Assembly: GCF_023337795.1 (NCBI RefSeq) | Contig: NZ_JALIRS010000004.1 | Location: 310,001-374,000, forward strand | Source: Lysinibacillus sp. BPa_S21 | GTDB taxonomy: Bacteria > Bacillota > Bacilli > Bacillales_A > Planococcaceae | Length of the DNA stretch: 64,000 nt | Direction of reading: 5' to 3' | Shown here: piece by piece, positions 50,690 to 63,870 of the stretch | How the letters are laid out: every line of letters begins with the position of its first letter | How positions within the stretch are numbered: position 1 is the stretch's first letter | Made by a program: the position numbers and the translations under genes | Notes under the pieces: model-generated | What the model was told of the DNA's origin: nothing | Databases searched by the model: none | What the model saw: the letters and a program-made list of their open reading frames with translations, nothing else

Positions 50690-52360
50690 ATGAGAAGTGA
50701 CATGATTAAAGTAGGCGTAGATCGTGCGCCACATCGAAGTCTTTTATATGCAACAGGCAAAGTAAAAGCGAAAGATTTAGGCAAGCCATTTATTGGGGTT
50801 TGTAATTCTTATATCGACATTATACCAGGTCACGTTCATTTACGTACATTTGCTGATGTTGTCAAAGAGGCCATTGTAGAAGCGGGTGGTATTCCATTCG
50901 AATTTAATACAATCGGTGTAGATGATGGTATTGCAATGGGGCACATTGGTATGCGTTACTCTTTACCGAGTCGTGAAATTATCGCAGACTCTGCGGAAAC
51001 AGTTATTAATGCACACTGGTTCGATGGTGTATTCTACATTCCTAACTGTGACAAAATTACACCGGGAATGTTAATGGCAGCAGTTCGTACTAATGTACCG
51101 TCAATTTTCGTATCTGGTGGTCCTATGGAGGCTGGTACTTCTGCTACAGGCAAGCAACTTTCATTAACTTCCGTTTTTGAAGGTGTAGGAGCTCATAAAT
51201 CTGGCAACATGTCTGCTGAAGAGCTTTTAGATATTGAAAACAATGCATGCCCAACATGTGGTTCATGTTCAGGTATGTTTACTGCCAACTCTATGAACTG
51301 CTTAATGGAAATGCTCGGAGTAGCTTTACCTGGTAATGGCACAATTGTAGCTACTTCTGAAGAGCGTCATAAGCTCATTAAAGAAGCAGCGAAACAATTA
51401 GTCCGAATGATTAAAGAGGATATCAAACCTCGTGACATTATTACTAAAGAAGCAATTGATGATGCATTTGCACTTGATATGGCGATGGGTGGTTCGACAA
51501 ATACAGTCCTCCATACATTAGCAATCGCCAATGAAGCTGAAATCGATTATAACATTGAAGATATTAATAAAGTTGCAGAGCGTGTTCCATATCTAGCGAA
51601 AATAATGCCTGCTTCAGATATTTCAATGGATGATATTAATAAAGCAGGTGGCGTTAGTGCCATTATTAATGAATTAACATCTATTCCAGGTGCAATTCAC
51701 CCTGATCGACCAACAGTTGCAGGGGTGACAATGGGTGAGCTTGTGAAGGATTATCAAATTACAGATGATAAAGTTATTCGTACAAAAGACAATCCGTATA
51801 GCCCAGTTGGTGGTTTATCGGTGTTATTTGGCAACATCGCACCAGATGGTTCTGTTATTAAAGTAGGAGCTGTAGACCCTTCTATTAAAGTATTCAGAGG
51901 CGAAGCAATCGTCTTTGATTCACAAGAGGCAGCGCAGGAGAATATTGATAACGGGACGGTTAAAGAGGGCCATGTAGTCGTCATTCGCTATGAAGGACCT
52001 AAAGGTGGCCCAGGGATGCCTGAAATGCTTGCTCCAACTTCTGCGATTCAAGGTCGAGGTCTTGGTACAAAGGTTGCGTTAATTACAGATGGACGCTTCT
52101 CAGGTGCATCTCGTGGTATTTCAATCGGACATATTTCACCAGAGGCAGCAGAAGGTGGTCCAATTGCTTTAGTAGAGAACGGTGACATTATCACAATTGA
52201 TCTACCAAATCGTACTATTAATTTAGAAGTTTCAGATGAAGTATTCGCTGAACGTCGTGCAAAACTACCGGTATTTGAACCGAAAATTAAGCGCGGATGG
52301 CTAGCAAGATATTCAAAATTAGTAACAAACGCTTCTACAGGTGGCGTTATGAAAATTTAA
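50690..52360 (+). CDS. ilvD: Dihydroxy-acid dehydratase
   Basis: 556 residues. It dehydrates the dihydroxy acids of valine and isoleucine synthesis to the 2-oxo acids. The Fe-S cysteines lie in [14 protein letters not shown] and [37 protein letters not shown] near the end is the second family signature. Its own promoter precedes it, and a hairpin plus T-box separate it from ilvB, so it is regulated apart from the rest of the pathway although adjacent. Confidence 0.97.
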   Translation: MRSDMIKVGVDRAPHRSLLYATGKVKAKDLGKPFIGVCNSYIDIIPGHVHLRTFADVVKEAIVEAGGIPFEFNTIGVDDGIAMGHIGMRYSLPSREIIADSAETVINAHWFDGVFYIPNCDKITPGMLMAAVRTNVPSIFVSGGPMEAGTSATGKQLSLTSVFEGVGAHKSGNMSAEELLDIENNACPTCGSCSGMFTANSMNCLMEMLGVALPGNGTIVATSEERHKLIKEAAKQLVRMIKEDIKPRDIITKEAIDDAFALDMAMGGSTNTVLHTLAIANEAEIDYNIEDINKVAERVPYLAKIMPASDISMDDINKAGGVSAIINELTSIPGAIHPDRPTVAGVTMGELVKDYQITDDKVIRTKDNPYSPVGGLSVLFGNIAPDGSVIKVGAVDPSIKVFRGEAIVFDSQEAAQENIDNGTVKEGHVVVIRYEGPKGGPGMPEMLAPTSAIQGRGLGTKVALITDGRFSGASRGISIGHISPEAAEGGPIALVENGDIITIDLPNRTINLEVSDEVFAERRAKLPVFEPKIKRGWLARYSKLVTNASTGGVMKI

Positions 52361-52395
52361 CTTCTTTCAGAAGTTAAAGCCTCCGGCGGATGTCA

Positions 52396-52440
52396 TGGAA
52401 TCGGAAAGGAGTTCTTTGTGCAAGCACAAAGCCGATTCCA
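52396..52440. repeat. Compound hairpin element between ilvD and the T-box
   Basis: The outer stem TGGAATCGG (52396-52404) / CCGATTCCA (52432-52440) encloses CTTTGTGC-AA-GCACAAAG (52414-52431). There is no T-run. The same style of GCACAA palindromes follows to 52464. It looks like an inserted repeat rather than a classic terminator. Confidence 0.55.
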
Positions 52441-52464
52441 GACGCAATTATGCCAAGGCACAAT

Positions 52465-52821
52465 TGATAAAGATAAAGCGTTGATGAGGTTAAAGGTTCT
52501 AGAGCCTTGTATTTACCAGAGAGCCGGTCGTGCTGGAAGCCGGCGATACAACTAGATCCGACATCCCCTCTGAGTGGGCTATTAAACGCGTGTTCGCCAT
52601 TAGATAGCTCCGGGCATAATCGAAAGTGCTCGTTATTAATGAATAAATAATTTTTGACACCGTATTGGATGCGAAGGATTTCGCATTGGTGCTTAAATGC
52701 TTATGTTTATTCACGAGGTAGCAATTATTTGCTATAAAAAAGGGTGGTACCATGAAAAGTCTTTTTCATCCCTACGTAAGGTAATTCTTTGCGTGTGGAG
52801 AAAAAGGCTTTTTATTTTTTT
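52465..52821 (+). promoter_or_regulatory. T-box riboswitch, apparently isoleucine type, before ilvB
   Basis: T-box core AGGGTGGTACC at 52741-52751. The terminator is AAAAGTCTTTTTC (52755-52767) / GAAAAAGGCTTTT (52800-52812) with a long T-run. Stem I begins near 52481 (TTGATGAGG), contains the AGAGAG motif (about 52520) and, aligned with the proC leader (shared CCGA before and CTCTGAG-like after), gives ATC (Ile) at 52563-52565 as specifier. It would switch on ilvB-leuD when tRNA-Ile is uncharged. Confidence 0.85.
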
Positions 52822-52889
52822 CAACGTTAAACACTTCACTGGTGTGCATTACCGAAGTGAAATGGAAGGATAAGAAGGAGGCATATTTG

Positions 52890-54656
52890 ATGAGTACGAA
52901 TGTTTCTATTAATGAGAAAGAAGAATTAGCAACAACAGCAAAAGCTGAACAAACCTATCAAGCGAAAGATGGTGCTGACGTATTAGTGCAAGCACTGCAT
53001 GAACAAGGTGTTGAAATTATTTTTGGTTACCCTGGTGGAGCGGTGCTACCAATCTATGATGCAATGTATAAAAACCCGATTCGTCATATTTTAACTCGAC
53101 ATGAACAAGGTGCAATCCATGCAGCGGAAGGTTATGCACGTGTTTCCAATAAACCTGGTGTTGTAATAGCAACAAGTGGTCCTGGGGCAACAAACTTAGT
53201 AACGGGTATTGCTGATGCGATGATTGATTCCATCCCGTTAGTTGTATTTACAGGTCAAGTTTCAACAGCTGTCATCGGTACAGATGCTTTCCAAGAAGCC
53301 GACATTATGGGAATTACGACACCAATTACAAAGCACAATTATCAGGTGCAGGATGTTAATGATATCCCTCGTATTGTTAAAGAAGCTTTCCATATTGCAA
53401 GTACTGGTCGAAAAGGCCCTGTAGTAGTGGATTTCCCGAAAAACGTTTCTCAAATGTTATTCGATGTAGAGAATCCACCGCAGGCCCCGGATGAAATATA
53501 TTTACCAGGTTATCAACCAACATACAAACCGAATTATTTACAGATTCAAAAAGCCATTCAGGCGATTTCATTGGCCAAAAATCCAGTCATTTTAGCAGGG
53601 GCTGGTGTACTCTTTGCGGATGCTAAAGAAGAGTTAACAACATTCGCTGAAAAATACCGAATTCCAGTAGCAAACACGTTGCTAGGGCTTGGTTCAATCC
53701 ATGGGGAGCATGAACTCTTCATCGGTATGGCAGGAATGCATGGAACTGCAACAGCAAACATAGCGATTTCGAAATCTGATTTATTATTGAATATCGGAGC
53801 TCGCTTTGATGACCGTTTAACAGGTAATTTAGCAACATTTGCTCCAAATGCAACAATTATACACATCGATATTGATCCAGCGGAAATTGGAAAAAATGTT
53901 CCGACAGATATTCCAATCGTTGCAGATGCCAAAGAAGCATTAAAAGCATTATTGAAAAAAGACTTCGAGGGTCCAGAGACAACAGAATGGCTAGCATTTT
54001 TGAATAATCATGCAAAGGAATATCCATTATGGTACAGCAAAGAACCTGGGGACAAAGAAATTTTACCTCAGGAAGCTTTAGAGCTTGTGCATAAAATTAC
54101 GGAAGGTGACGCAATTGTCACGACAGATGTTGGTCAGCATCAAATGTGGGCTGCGCAATATTACCGTTTAAACAATGATCATGGATGGGTAACGTCTGGT
54201 GGACTTGGTACGATGGGCTTCGGCTTCCCAGCTGCAATTGGCGCCCAGTTTGCGAAACCAGACAAAAAAGTTGTTTCTATTGTAGGTGATGCAGGATTCC
54301 AAATGACTGCGCAAGAACTTTCGATACTACAAGAGTTCAACTTACCGGTAAAAGTGGTGATTTTAAATAATAGCTGTTTAGGAATGGTACGCCAATGGCA
54401 AGAAACATTTTATGAGGAGCGTTATTCATCTTCACTTATGCCGATCCAACCGGATTTTGTTAAATTAGCTGATGCATATGGCCTCAAGGGCTATCGAATT
54501 AACACAATCGATGAAGCGGAAAGTATTTTCCGTGAGGCACTACTTTCTGATGAACCAGTGTTAATTGATTGTCGTGTTAAACAGCTTCAATGTGTTTACC
54601 CAATGGTGGCACCAGGCAAAGGCTTACAAGAAATGATTGGGGTGAAAGAGAATTGA
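52890..54656 (+). CDS. ilvB: Acetolactate synthase, large (catalytic) subunit
   Basis: 588 residues from the ATG at 52890 (AAGGAGG upstream). It is ThDP- and FAD-dependent and condenses pyruvate with pyruvate or 2-oxobutyrate. Motifs: [17 protein letters not shown] and [14 protein letters not shown] (catalytic Glu), [16 protein letters not shown], then the ThDP/Mg site [11 protein letters not shown] ... [13 protein letters not shown]. It is the first gene of the T-box-controlled operon and overlaps ilvH by 4 bases. Confidence 0.97.
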   Translation: MSTNVSINEKEELATTAKAEQTYQAKDGADVLVQALHEQGVEIIFGYPGGAVLPIYDAMYKNPIRHILTRHEQGAIHAAEGYARVSNKPGVVIATSGPGATNLVTGIADAMIDSIPLVVFTGQVSTAVIGTDAFQEADIMGITTPITKHNYQVQDVNDIPRIVKEAFHIASTGRKGPVVVDFPKNVSQMLFDVENPPQAPDEIYLPGYQPTYKPNYLQIQKAIQAISLAKNPVILAGAGVLFADAKEELTTFAEKYRIPVANTLLGLGSIHGEHELFIGMAGMHGTATANIAISKSDLLLNIGARFDDRLTGNLATFAPNATIIHIDIDPAEIGKNVPTDIPIVADAKEALKALLKKDFEGPETTEWLAFLNNHAKEYPLWYSKEPGDKEILPQEALELVHKITEGDAIVTTDVGQHQMWAAQYYRLNNDHGWVTSGGLGTMGFGFPAAIGAQFAKPDKKVVSIVGDAGFQMTAQELSILQEFNLPVKVVILNNSCLGMVRQWQETFYEERYSSSLMPIQPDFVKLADAYGLKGYRINTIDEAESIFREALLSDEPVLIDCRVKQLQCVYPMVAPGKGLQEMIGVKEN

Positions 54657-55168
54657 AACGAGTAATTACCGTAACAGTGATTAACCAAAGCGGTGTCTTA
54701 AACCGTGTAACAGGCTTACTGATGAAGCGTCAATTTAATATTGAATCAATCACAGTTGGCCATACAGAACAGCCAAACTTTTCGAAAATGACTTTTGTTG
54801 TAAACGTTGAGGATGAGCGGAAAATTGAACAGCTTGTGAAACAATTATCAAAACAAATTGATGTGTTAAAGGTCAATGACATTACAGATAAATCAATCGT
54901 GCTACGTGAGTTAGCACTTGTGAAGGTCATTTCACCACCAAACCTACGACTGGAAATGAATTCAATTGTTGAACCATTCCGTCCACAAATTATTGATACA
55001 GCGAAAAACGTTGTCACCTATCAAGTAGTAGGAGATCCAGATAAGATCGATGCCTTTATTGAACTAATTCGACCTTATGGTATTAAAGAATTAACGCGTA
55101 CGGGGGCTACGGCATCTGTTCGTGAAACGCAAAAAATCTCAAATACGCAGCTCTCTATTTTAAAATAG
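54653..55168 (+). CDS. ilvH: Acetolactate synthase, small (regulatory) subunit
   Basis: 171 residues from a TTG at 54653 that overlaps the ilvB stop (TTGA). The N-terminal ACT domain ([20 protein letters not shown]) binds valine for feedback inhibition, and the C-terminal half completes the regulatory subunit ([20 protein letters not shown]). GGGGTGAAAG upstream supports this start. The symbol ilvN is also used for it. Confidence 0.95.
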   Translation: MKRVITVTVINQSGVLNRVTGLLMKRQFNIESITVGHTEQPNFSKMTFVVNVEDERKIEQLVKQLSKQIDVLKVNDITDKSIVLRELALVKVISPPNLRLEMNSIVEPFRPQIIDTAKNVVTYQVVGDPDKIDAFIELIRPYGIKELTRTGATASVRETQKISNTQLSILK

Positions 55169-55231
55169 TTTGCATATAAAATTGACAGCTTTGGATGCAT
55201 AGCTCTTAGGGCTTACGTGCATTTGAAGTAA

Positions 55232-57824
<2,593 letters not shown>

Positions 57825-57903
57825 TGGATCTTCGGTTCTGTACATGTCACAGATTTTGCTAGAACATTCCAAACGCAATGATGTCAAGTCGTAATATTGA
57901 TGA

Positions 57904-57925
57904 CCTCACCTATTCCTATAGGTGA
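57904..57925 (+). other. Hairpin between leuA and leuB
   Basis: CTCACCTAT and ATAGGTGAG form a perfect 9-bp stem with a TCCT loop and no T-run, in the 155-bp gap. It may be an mRNA processing or stability element. Confidence 0.5.
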
Positions 57926-57979
57926 GAGTCTTACTAAAATAGCGTAATTTTACGTTATACAAAGAAAGGTGTTTTGACG

Positions 57980-59080
57980 ATGGAGAAAAAAATTACAGTA
58001 CTTCCTGGTGACGGAATCGGACCAGAGGTTGTTGCTTCTGCTGTACGTGTATTACAGGTTATTGGTAAGCGATTCAACCATACATTCCATTTAGGTTATG
58101 CAACAATCGGAGGCGCTGCCATCGACCAACACAATAATCCACTACCAGATGAAACAATAGAGATGTGTGAAAATAGTGACGCAGTTTTACTTGGAGCTGT
58201 TGGTGGTCCGAAATGGGATAATAATCCGCCTGAATTACGTCCAGAAAAAGGATTATTACGTATTCGCAAACACTTCGACCTATTCGCAAATCTACGTCCA
58301 GTAAAGGCGTTCCCGAGTTTACTAGATGCTTCACCATTAAAGCGTGAAGTAGCCGAAAACGTCGATTTAATGATTGTACGTGAATTAACAGGCGGCGTAT
58401 ACTTCGGGGAACCACGTATGCGTACTGAGAATGGCGCGATTGATACAACTGTTTACTCAATTGCAGAAGTTGAACGTATTGTTGAAAATGCCTTTGAATT
58501 AGCACGTTTACGTGGAGGCAAATTATGCTCTGTTGATAAAGCAAATGTTCTAGAAACAAGTCGTTTATGGCGAGAAGTTGTAGAAGCGAAGAAAAAAGAA
58601 TATCCAGATGTGCAAGTGGAACACAATTTAGTAGACTCAGTTGCTATGAAATTAATTACAAATCCTAGTCATTATGATGTAGTCGTTACAGAAAATATGT
58701 TTGGAGATATTTTAAGTGATGAAGCATCTGTTATTACAGGCTCTTTAGGTGTATTACCATCTGCGTCTATCCGCGGCGATAATTTTGGTCTATATGAACC
58801 AGTACATGGCTCAGCACCAGAAATTGCAGGGCAAGGTGTTGCTAATCCAGCGGCAACAATCCTGTCAGTTGCCATGATGCTACAATACTCATTTGGCTTA
58901 AAAGAAGAGGCTGCAGAAATAGAACGTGCTGTAAGTGCGGTATTTGATGATGGTTACTTCACAGCAGATTTAGCACGTGATGGCAGTCGTATACTATCGA
59001 CGAATGAATGGACAGATAAAATCATTAATGAGATTGATACAAGCTTTGTTTCAGAAAGTATTATGACAACATACATTTAA
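57980..59080 (+). CDS. leuB: 3-Isopropylmalate dehydrogenase
   Basis: 366 residues from the ATG at 57980 (GAAAGGTG upstream). It oxidises and decarboxylates 3-isopropylmalate with NAD. Motifs: ITVLPGDGIGPEVVASAVRV, VRELTGGVYFGEPR, and the metal/substrate stretch NMFGDILSDEASVITGSLGV, with EPVHGSAPEIAGQGVANPAA later. Third-last gene of the operon. Confidence 0.97.
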   Translation: MEKKITVLPGDGIGPEVVASAVRVLQVIGKRFNHTFHLGYATIGGAAIDQHNNPLPDETIEMCENSDAVLLGAVGGPKWDNNPPELRPEKGLLRIRKHFDLFANLRPVKAFPSLLDASPLKREVAENVDLMIVRELTGGVYFGEPRMRTENGAIDTTVYSIAEVERIVENAFELARLRGGKLCSVDKANVLETSRLWREVVEAKKKEYPDVQVEHNLVDSVAMKLITNPSHYDVVVTENMFGDILSDEASVITGSLGVLPSASIRGDNFGLYEPVHGSAPEIAGQGVANPAATILSVAMMLQYSFGLKEEAAEIERAVSAVFDDGYFTADLARDGSRILSTNEWTDKIINEIDTSFVSESIMTTYI

Positions 59081-59096
59081 GAAATAGGTGAAGATA

Positions 59097-60506
59097 ATGG
59101 GTAAAAATATAATTGAAAAGATTTGGGATAAACACGTTGTTTATCAGGAAGAGGGCAAACCGGACCTGTTATATATTGATCTCCATTTAATTCATGAGGT
59201 AACGTCTCCGCAAGCCTTTGAAGGTCTACGAATGAACGGGCGTCAAGTACGTCGCCCAGATTTAAGCTTTGCGACGATGGATCATAACGTACCTACCAAA
59301 AATCTTCCAACGATTCATGATCCAATCGCACGTAACCAAATTGAAACGTTAGCTAAAAACGCTGAAGAATTTGGGGTTGAGCTTGCGGGAATGGGGCATC
59401 CTGACCAAGGAATTGTACATGTAATTGGGCCAGAGCTAGGTTTAACTCAGCCTGGTAAAACAATTGTCTGTGGTGACTCCCATACGTCTACACATGGTGC
59501 GTTTGGAGCGATTGCCTTCGGTATTGGGACATCTGAGGTAGAACATGTATTGTCAACACAAACGCTGTGGCAAAATAAGCCGAAAACGATGGAAATTCGT
59601 GTAGAAGGTGAGCTTCCGGTAGGTGTAGCTGCAAAAGATATTATTTTAGCGATTATTTCGAAATTTGGTATCAGTGTCGGTACAGGACATATTGTGGAAT
59701 TCACTGGAGAGGCTATCCACAAGCTTTCTATGGAAGAACGGATGACAATATGCAACATGTCGATTGAAGCAGGGGCAAAAGCAGGTCTAATTTCGCCTGA
59801 CCAAACGACTGTTGACTATATTCGCGGACGCAAACATGCACCACAAGGAGAAAAATTTGAAGAAGCAGCAGAGTATTGGTTAAGCTTAGCATCGGATGAA
59901 GATGCAACTTATGATACGGTTCGAATAATTCAAGCAGAAGAAATTGAACCAATCATCACTTGGGGAACGAATCCGTCAATGGGTTCAGGTGTTTCAAGTC
60001 ATGTTCCAACACAGGCAGATTATGAGGATGAGTCAGATAAAGCTGCCCTTCGCAAAGCACTTGCCTACATGGGCTTAGAGGAAGGTCAACCATTAACTTC
60101 AATCGATATTCAACACGTATTTATCGGTTCTTGCACAAATTCTCGTATCAGTGATTTACGTGCAGCTGCAGATGTTATTAAAGGGCGTAAGGTCAATGAA
60201 AATGTAACAGCGATCGTTGTACCAGGATCATATTCGACGAAACAACAAGCAGAAGCAGAAGGATTAGATAAAATCTTTACAGATGCCGGCTTTGAATGGC
60301 GTGAAACAGGTTGCTCAATGTGTCTAGCAATGAATGATGATGTAGTACCAGCGGGCGAACGCTGTGCATCAACATCAAACCGTAACTTCGAAGGACGCCA
60401 AGGAGCTGGTTCTCGTACACACTTAGTATCACCGCCAATGGCAGCAGCGGCAGCAATTGCTGGTCACTTTGTGGATGTTCGAGAATTCGTAAAGGAAACT
60501 GTGTAA
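59097..60506 (+). CDS. leuC: 3-Isopropylmalate dehydratase, large subunit
   Basis: 469 residues from the ATG at 59097 (AGGTGA upstream); a GTG at 59088 overlaps the ribosome site. It is an aconitase-like [4Fe-4S] subunit, with cluster cysteines in [20 protein letters not shown] and [13 protein letters not shown]. It pairs with leuD to interconvert 2- and 3-isopropylmalate. Start 16 bp after leuB. Confidence 0.97.
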   Translation: MGKNIIEKIWDKHVVYQEEGKPDLLYIDLHLIHEVTSPQAFEGLRMNGRQVRRPDLSFATMDHNVPTKNLPTIHDPIARNQIETLAKNAEEFGVELAGMGHPDQGIVHVIGPELGLTQPGKTIVCGDSHTSTHGAFGAIAFGIGTSEVEHVLSTQTLWQNKPKTMEIRVEGELPVGVAAKDIILAIISKFGISVGTGHIVEFTGEAIHKLSMEERMTICNMSIEAGAKAGLISPDQTTVDYIRGRKHAPQGEKFEEAAEYWLSLASDEDATYDTVRIIQAEEIEPIITWGTNPSMGSGVSSHVPTQADYEDESDKAALRKALAYMGLEEGQPLTSIDIQHVFIGSCTNSRISDLRAAADVIKGRKVNENVTAIVVPGSYSTKQQAEAEGLDKIFTDAGFEWRETGCSMCLAMNDDVVPAGERCASTSNRNFEGRQGAGSRTHLVSPPMAAAAAIAGHFVDVREFVKETV

Positions 60507-60536
60507 TTGCCATTTACACGGAAGGGATGATTGCAT

Positions 60537-61127
60537 ATGGAACCAATTAATATCGTAAATAGTGTGATAACACCACTTGATCGTAAAAATGTCGATACAG
60601 ACCAAATTATTTCGAAAGAGTTTTTAAAGCGTATTGAACGTACAGGGTTTGGCCAGTTTTTGTTTTATCATTGGCGCTTCGATGCGGATGGCAATGAGAT
60701 AAAGGATTTTGTCTTAAACAAACCTGAATTTAAAGATTCCAAAATTTTAGTAGCTCAAGATAACTTCGGCTGTGGTTCTTCACGTGAACATGCACCGTGG
60801 GCAATCTTAGATTATGGCTTCAATGTAGTCATTGCACCATCATTCGCAGATATTTTCCATAATAACTGCTTCAAAAATGGGATCCTACCCATCAAACTAA
60901 CTGAAGCAGAGTGTGATGAAATTTTAGCGAAAGGCTTAGAAAATCCGTACACGATGGAAGTCAATCTCGAAGCACAAACAGTAACGGGTGAAGATGGTAC
61001 AGTGTATAATTTCAGCATCGATCCTTACTATAAGGAAACATTGCTAAATGGTTGGGATGAAATTGCTTTAACCTTTAAATACGAAGAACAAATTGCTGCT
61101 TACGAAGCAGAACGTGTTGCATATTAA
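60537..61127 (+). CDS. leuD: 3-Isopropylmalate dehydratase, small subunit
   Basis: 196 residues from the ATG at 60537 (GAAGGGATG upstream). Small-subunit motifs: LDRKNVDTDQIISKEFLKRI and NFGCGSSREHAPWAILDYGF. Last gene of ilvBHC-leuABCD, closed by a clear terminator. Confidence 0.97.
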   Translation: MEPINIVNSVITPLDRKNVDTDQIISKEFLKRIERTGFGQFLFYHWRFDADGNEIKDFVLNKPEFKDSKILVAQDNFGCGSSREHAPWAILDYGFNVVIAPSFADIFHNNCFKNGILPIKLTEAECDEILAKGLENPYTMEVNLEAQTVTGEDGTVYNFSIDPYYKETLLNGWDEIALTFKYEEQIAAYEAERVAY

Positions 61128-61149
61128 TGGATCAAGGGATTTACTTTTG

Positions 61150-61182
61150 ACTGAAGACAAATTTGTTGTCTTCAGTTTTTTT
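61150..61182 (+). terminator. Terminator of the ilv-leu operon
   Basis: ACTGAAGACAA (61150-61160) and TTGTCTTCAGT (61166-61176), perfect, followed by seven T residues. Confidence 0.92.
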
Positions 61183-61498
61183 ATTGCATAAAGAAAGGGT
61201 TGTTCGGGTTAGAGTGGGAAATGATCAGGAAGTAGAAAGAACTGCTGGGGCTAGAGTAGAAATGACCAGGTAGTGAAAAAAACTCATTGACTTGGTGAAT
61301 GATTAGTCCTTACCACTTTACATAATAAAAATATAGCATTAGATATTGTGATTTGTTGATTATTTTTTAAAAAACATAACGAATTGAGGCAATATTTTGA
61401 TAATATGTAAACAGAGATATGATAAATAATGGGAATGTTCTATATTTATCGAAAAAAGTGGAAGTGAGCTCTTACTAAATATAAGGGGCGGAACGATC
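61183..61498. repeat. Intergenic stretch with an imperfect direct repeat
   Basis: About 38 bp at 61206-61243 (TTAGAGTGGGAAATGATCAG...) recur imperfectly at 61248-61284 (CTAGAGTAGAAATGACCAGG...). The remainder is AT-rich and shows no gene. Confidence 0.5.
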
Positions 61499-62710
61499 TT
61501 GGCAAACCTTCGAAAATACAGCTTATTAATTGGGGGCTTAGGTTTTTCTAAATTAGGGGACTGGATTTACCTTGTAGCGCTAAATTTATTTATATGGCAT
61601 TTAACACAATCGCCTGCAGCGATGGCTGGAATCTTTATTGTCGGACCAATTGCAAGAGTTTTAACAAGTTTGGTAGCTGGTTCGTTCATTGATCGTATGA
61701 ATAAACGCAAGTTGATGATGACAGCGGATATTATACGAGGGTTTATTGTTTTTTGTATGCCGTTTATGGAATCTATTTGGCTTATTTATACGCTGTTATT
61801 TTTAGCGAATATAGCGAGTAGTTTCTTTGGACCTAGTAGTACATTTTATATTACAAAATTTGTTCCCTCAGAAGATAGACAACGTTTTAACGCAATACTT
61901 GGCACGTTCAATTCAGGCTCGTTTTTACTAGGTCCAGCATTAGCAGGATTATTCATCATGCTTTTTAATACGACAGTGACGATTTGGTTCAATAGCTTTA
62001 CATTTTTTATTTGTGCTATGATCATTTACTTTTTACCAGATGTAGATAACGTGGAAGAAACTTCACAACAACGAATTACCTGGCAACTATTAAAAAGTGA
62101 TTACCTAGCAGTACTAGCTTTCATTCGACAAAATTCATTATTTATTACGATTTATTTACTGTTTCAAAGTACGTTAATGATTGCATTTGCCCTAGATTCT
62201 CAAGAAACAACATTTATAAAACAAGATTTAGCTTTATCCGATAGCTTATACGGAACCTTTGTGAGTAGTGCAGGAGCCGGAGCAATTATAGGTGGAATGG
62301 TTGCTGCAAGTTTCGCCAAAAAATCGTCCACTCGATCATATATAGCCTTTGGTTTGTTCCTGACAATGCTGTTTTACACAGCTTTTTATGCTTCGACATC
62401 GAGTATTTTGGCTTTTGTAAGTTTAGTTTTTCTAGGCTTTTTTATGGCATTTAGTAATTCTGGTTATGAAACGTTTTATCAGCAATATGTACCGACTGAC
62501 ATAATGGGGAGATTTGGTAGTTTTTCTACTATATTTCAAAATATATTACAAATTTCCTTTACGTTATTATTGGGTCTGTTTGCAGAACTATTTACGCTTC
62601 AAATGACTGCAATGATTTTCGGTATTATTAGTATTTTATTCTCAGTTTCACTGTATTTTGTTCTATATTCCCCAAAAAACAATATTGGTTTAAAGGAGGA
62701 AAAAGTATGA
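61499..62710 (+). CDS. MFS transporter
   Basis: 403 residues from a TTG at 61499 (GGGGCGG upstream), with twelve predicted helices. The A-like motif between helices 2 and 3 reads SFIDRMNKRKLMMTADIIRG. It resembles the MefA/H+ antiporter-3 group, which exports macrolides or siderophores; the substrate is unknown. It overlaps the DUF2197 gene by 4 bases. Confidence 0.85.
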   Translation: MANLRKYSLLIGGLGFSKLGDWIYLVALNLFIWHLTQSPAAMAGIFIVGPIARVLTSLVAGSFIDRMNKRKLMMTADIIRGFIVFCMPFMESIWLIYTLLFLANIASSFFGPSSTFYITKFVPSEDRQRFNAILGTFNSGSFLLGPALAGLFIMLFNTTVTIWFNSFTFFICAMIIYFLPDVDNVEETSQQRITWQLLKSDYLAVLAFIRQNSLFITIYLLFQSTLMIAFALDSQETTFIKQDLALSDSLYGTFVSSAGAGAIIGGMVAASFAKKSSTRSYIAFGLFLTMLFYTAFYASTSSILAFVSLVFLGFFMAFSNSGYETFYQQYVPTDIMGRFGSFSTIFQNILQISFTLLLGLFAELFTLQMTAMIFGIISILFSVSLYFVLYSPKNNIGLKEEKV

Positions 62711-62877
62711 TTAGCTATTCAGTTCATTGTATTTTTTGTAAAAAAACATTTGAAGTGGTAGAAGGGTCAAAGAAATATAGACTGTATAAACAAAATATGG
62801 AGGGGAAATTTTCCTGTGAAGATTGTGATAGAAAAATTGAATTGGAGTCAAGGAAAGGATTGTTAGGAAAACTTTAA
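62707..62877 (+). CDS. DUF2197-type zinc-ribbon protein
   Basis: 56 residues. Two Cys-x2-Cys pairs (HCIFCKK at 7-13, FSCEDCDRK at 36-44) make a small zinc ribbon like YlaI of B. subtilis. The ATG overlaps the stop codon of the MFS gene (ATGA) and has AGGAGG upstream, so it is co-translated with it. Function unknown. Confidence 0.75.
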   Translation: MISYSVHCIFCKKTFEVVEGSKKYRLYKQNMEGKFSCEDCDRKIELESRKGLLGKL

Positions 62878-62988
62878 TTGAAAATTAAAAACGCTCGCGT
62901 TACTCCATAATTTTCAAATGTAAATGACCTGTCTTTCTATTGTTTTCTCAGTTAAAATGGAAAAATAAGATGGAAGGTAGGTCATAAA

Positions 62989-63870
62989 ATGATTACAGTT
63001 ATAGGAAGCATAAATATGGATTTAGTTGTACAAATGGGGACTTTTCCAAAGCAGGGAGAAACTATACTCGGGAAAGAGTTTCAAACAATTCCAGGAGGGA
63101 AAGGGGCTAATCAGGCCATTGCTGCGGCACGTCTTGGTAGTGAAGTTGCAATGATAGGGTGTGTGGGCTCCGATAGTTTTGGTGAAACATTGCGCAAGGT
63201 TTTACAGCAAGAGAATGTTCAAACTGAAGCTATTTCGAGTGTATCGGCACCTACTGGGATTGCTAATATTTTAATCTACAATAACGATAACCGCATCATA
63301 GTAGTGCCTGGGGCAAATTATGAATTAAGGCCTGCACATTTAGAGGCAGCGAAAGAAATTATTCAAAAAAGCCAGTTGGTCATTATGCAGTTAGAAATCC
63401 CAAAGGAAACGACCGCTTATGCAATAAAACTTTGTAAAGAAGCCAATGTCCCTGTTTTATTAAATCCAGCTCCAGCAGCTAATTTCGATGTGCAATGGAT
63501 GGAGGATATTACTTATATCACACCAAATGAAACGGAGTGTGCCGAAATTTTTGGTGAAGATATTGAGCGAGTAGTAGAAAAATATCCTAATAAAATGATT
63601 ATTACGCTAGGTAGTGATGGTGCACGCTATTTTGATGGTGAATATCCTATTCATGTACCGGGCTATATGACGAAAGCAGTAGATACAACAGGTGCAGGCG
63701 ATACGTTTAACGGTGCATTAGCTTATGCTTTAGTAGAAGGACAATCATTGGATCAGGCAGTATATTTTGCAAATATAGCTGCTTCATTATCAGTGGAGAA
63801 ATTCGGTGCGCAAGGTGGAATGCCAAATCTTGGAGCAGTTTATGCACGTTTGACTGGTGTTGAAGAATAA
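62989..63870 (+). CDS. rbsK: Ribokinase
   Basis: 293 residues of the PfkB family. It phosphorylates ribose at O5. Signature 1 is IPGGKGANQAIAAARLG (about residues 35-51) and signature 2 is DTTGAGDTFNGALAYAL with the catalytic Asp in GAGD. SINMDLVVQMGTFPKQGETI at the N-terminus is typical of RbsK. No ribose transporter genes are in view; they may follow beyond the window. The last 130 bp of the window hold no gene I can support. Confidence 0.92.
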   Translation: MITVIGSINMDLVVQMGTFPKQGETILGKEFQTIPGGKGANQAIAAARLGSEVAMIGCVGSDSFGETLRKVLQQENVQTEAISSVSAPTGIANILIYNNDNRIIVVPGANYELRPAHLEAAKEIIQKSQLVIMQLEIPKETTAYAIKLCKEANVPVLLNPAPAANFDVQWMEDITYITPNETECAEIFGEDIERVVEKYPNKMIITLGSDGARYFDGEYPIHVPGYMTKAVDTTGAGDTFNGALAYALVEGQSLDQAVYFANIAASLSVEKFGAQGGMPNLGAVYARLTGVEE

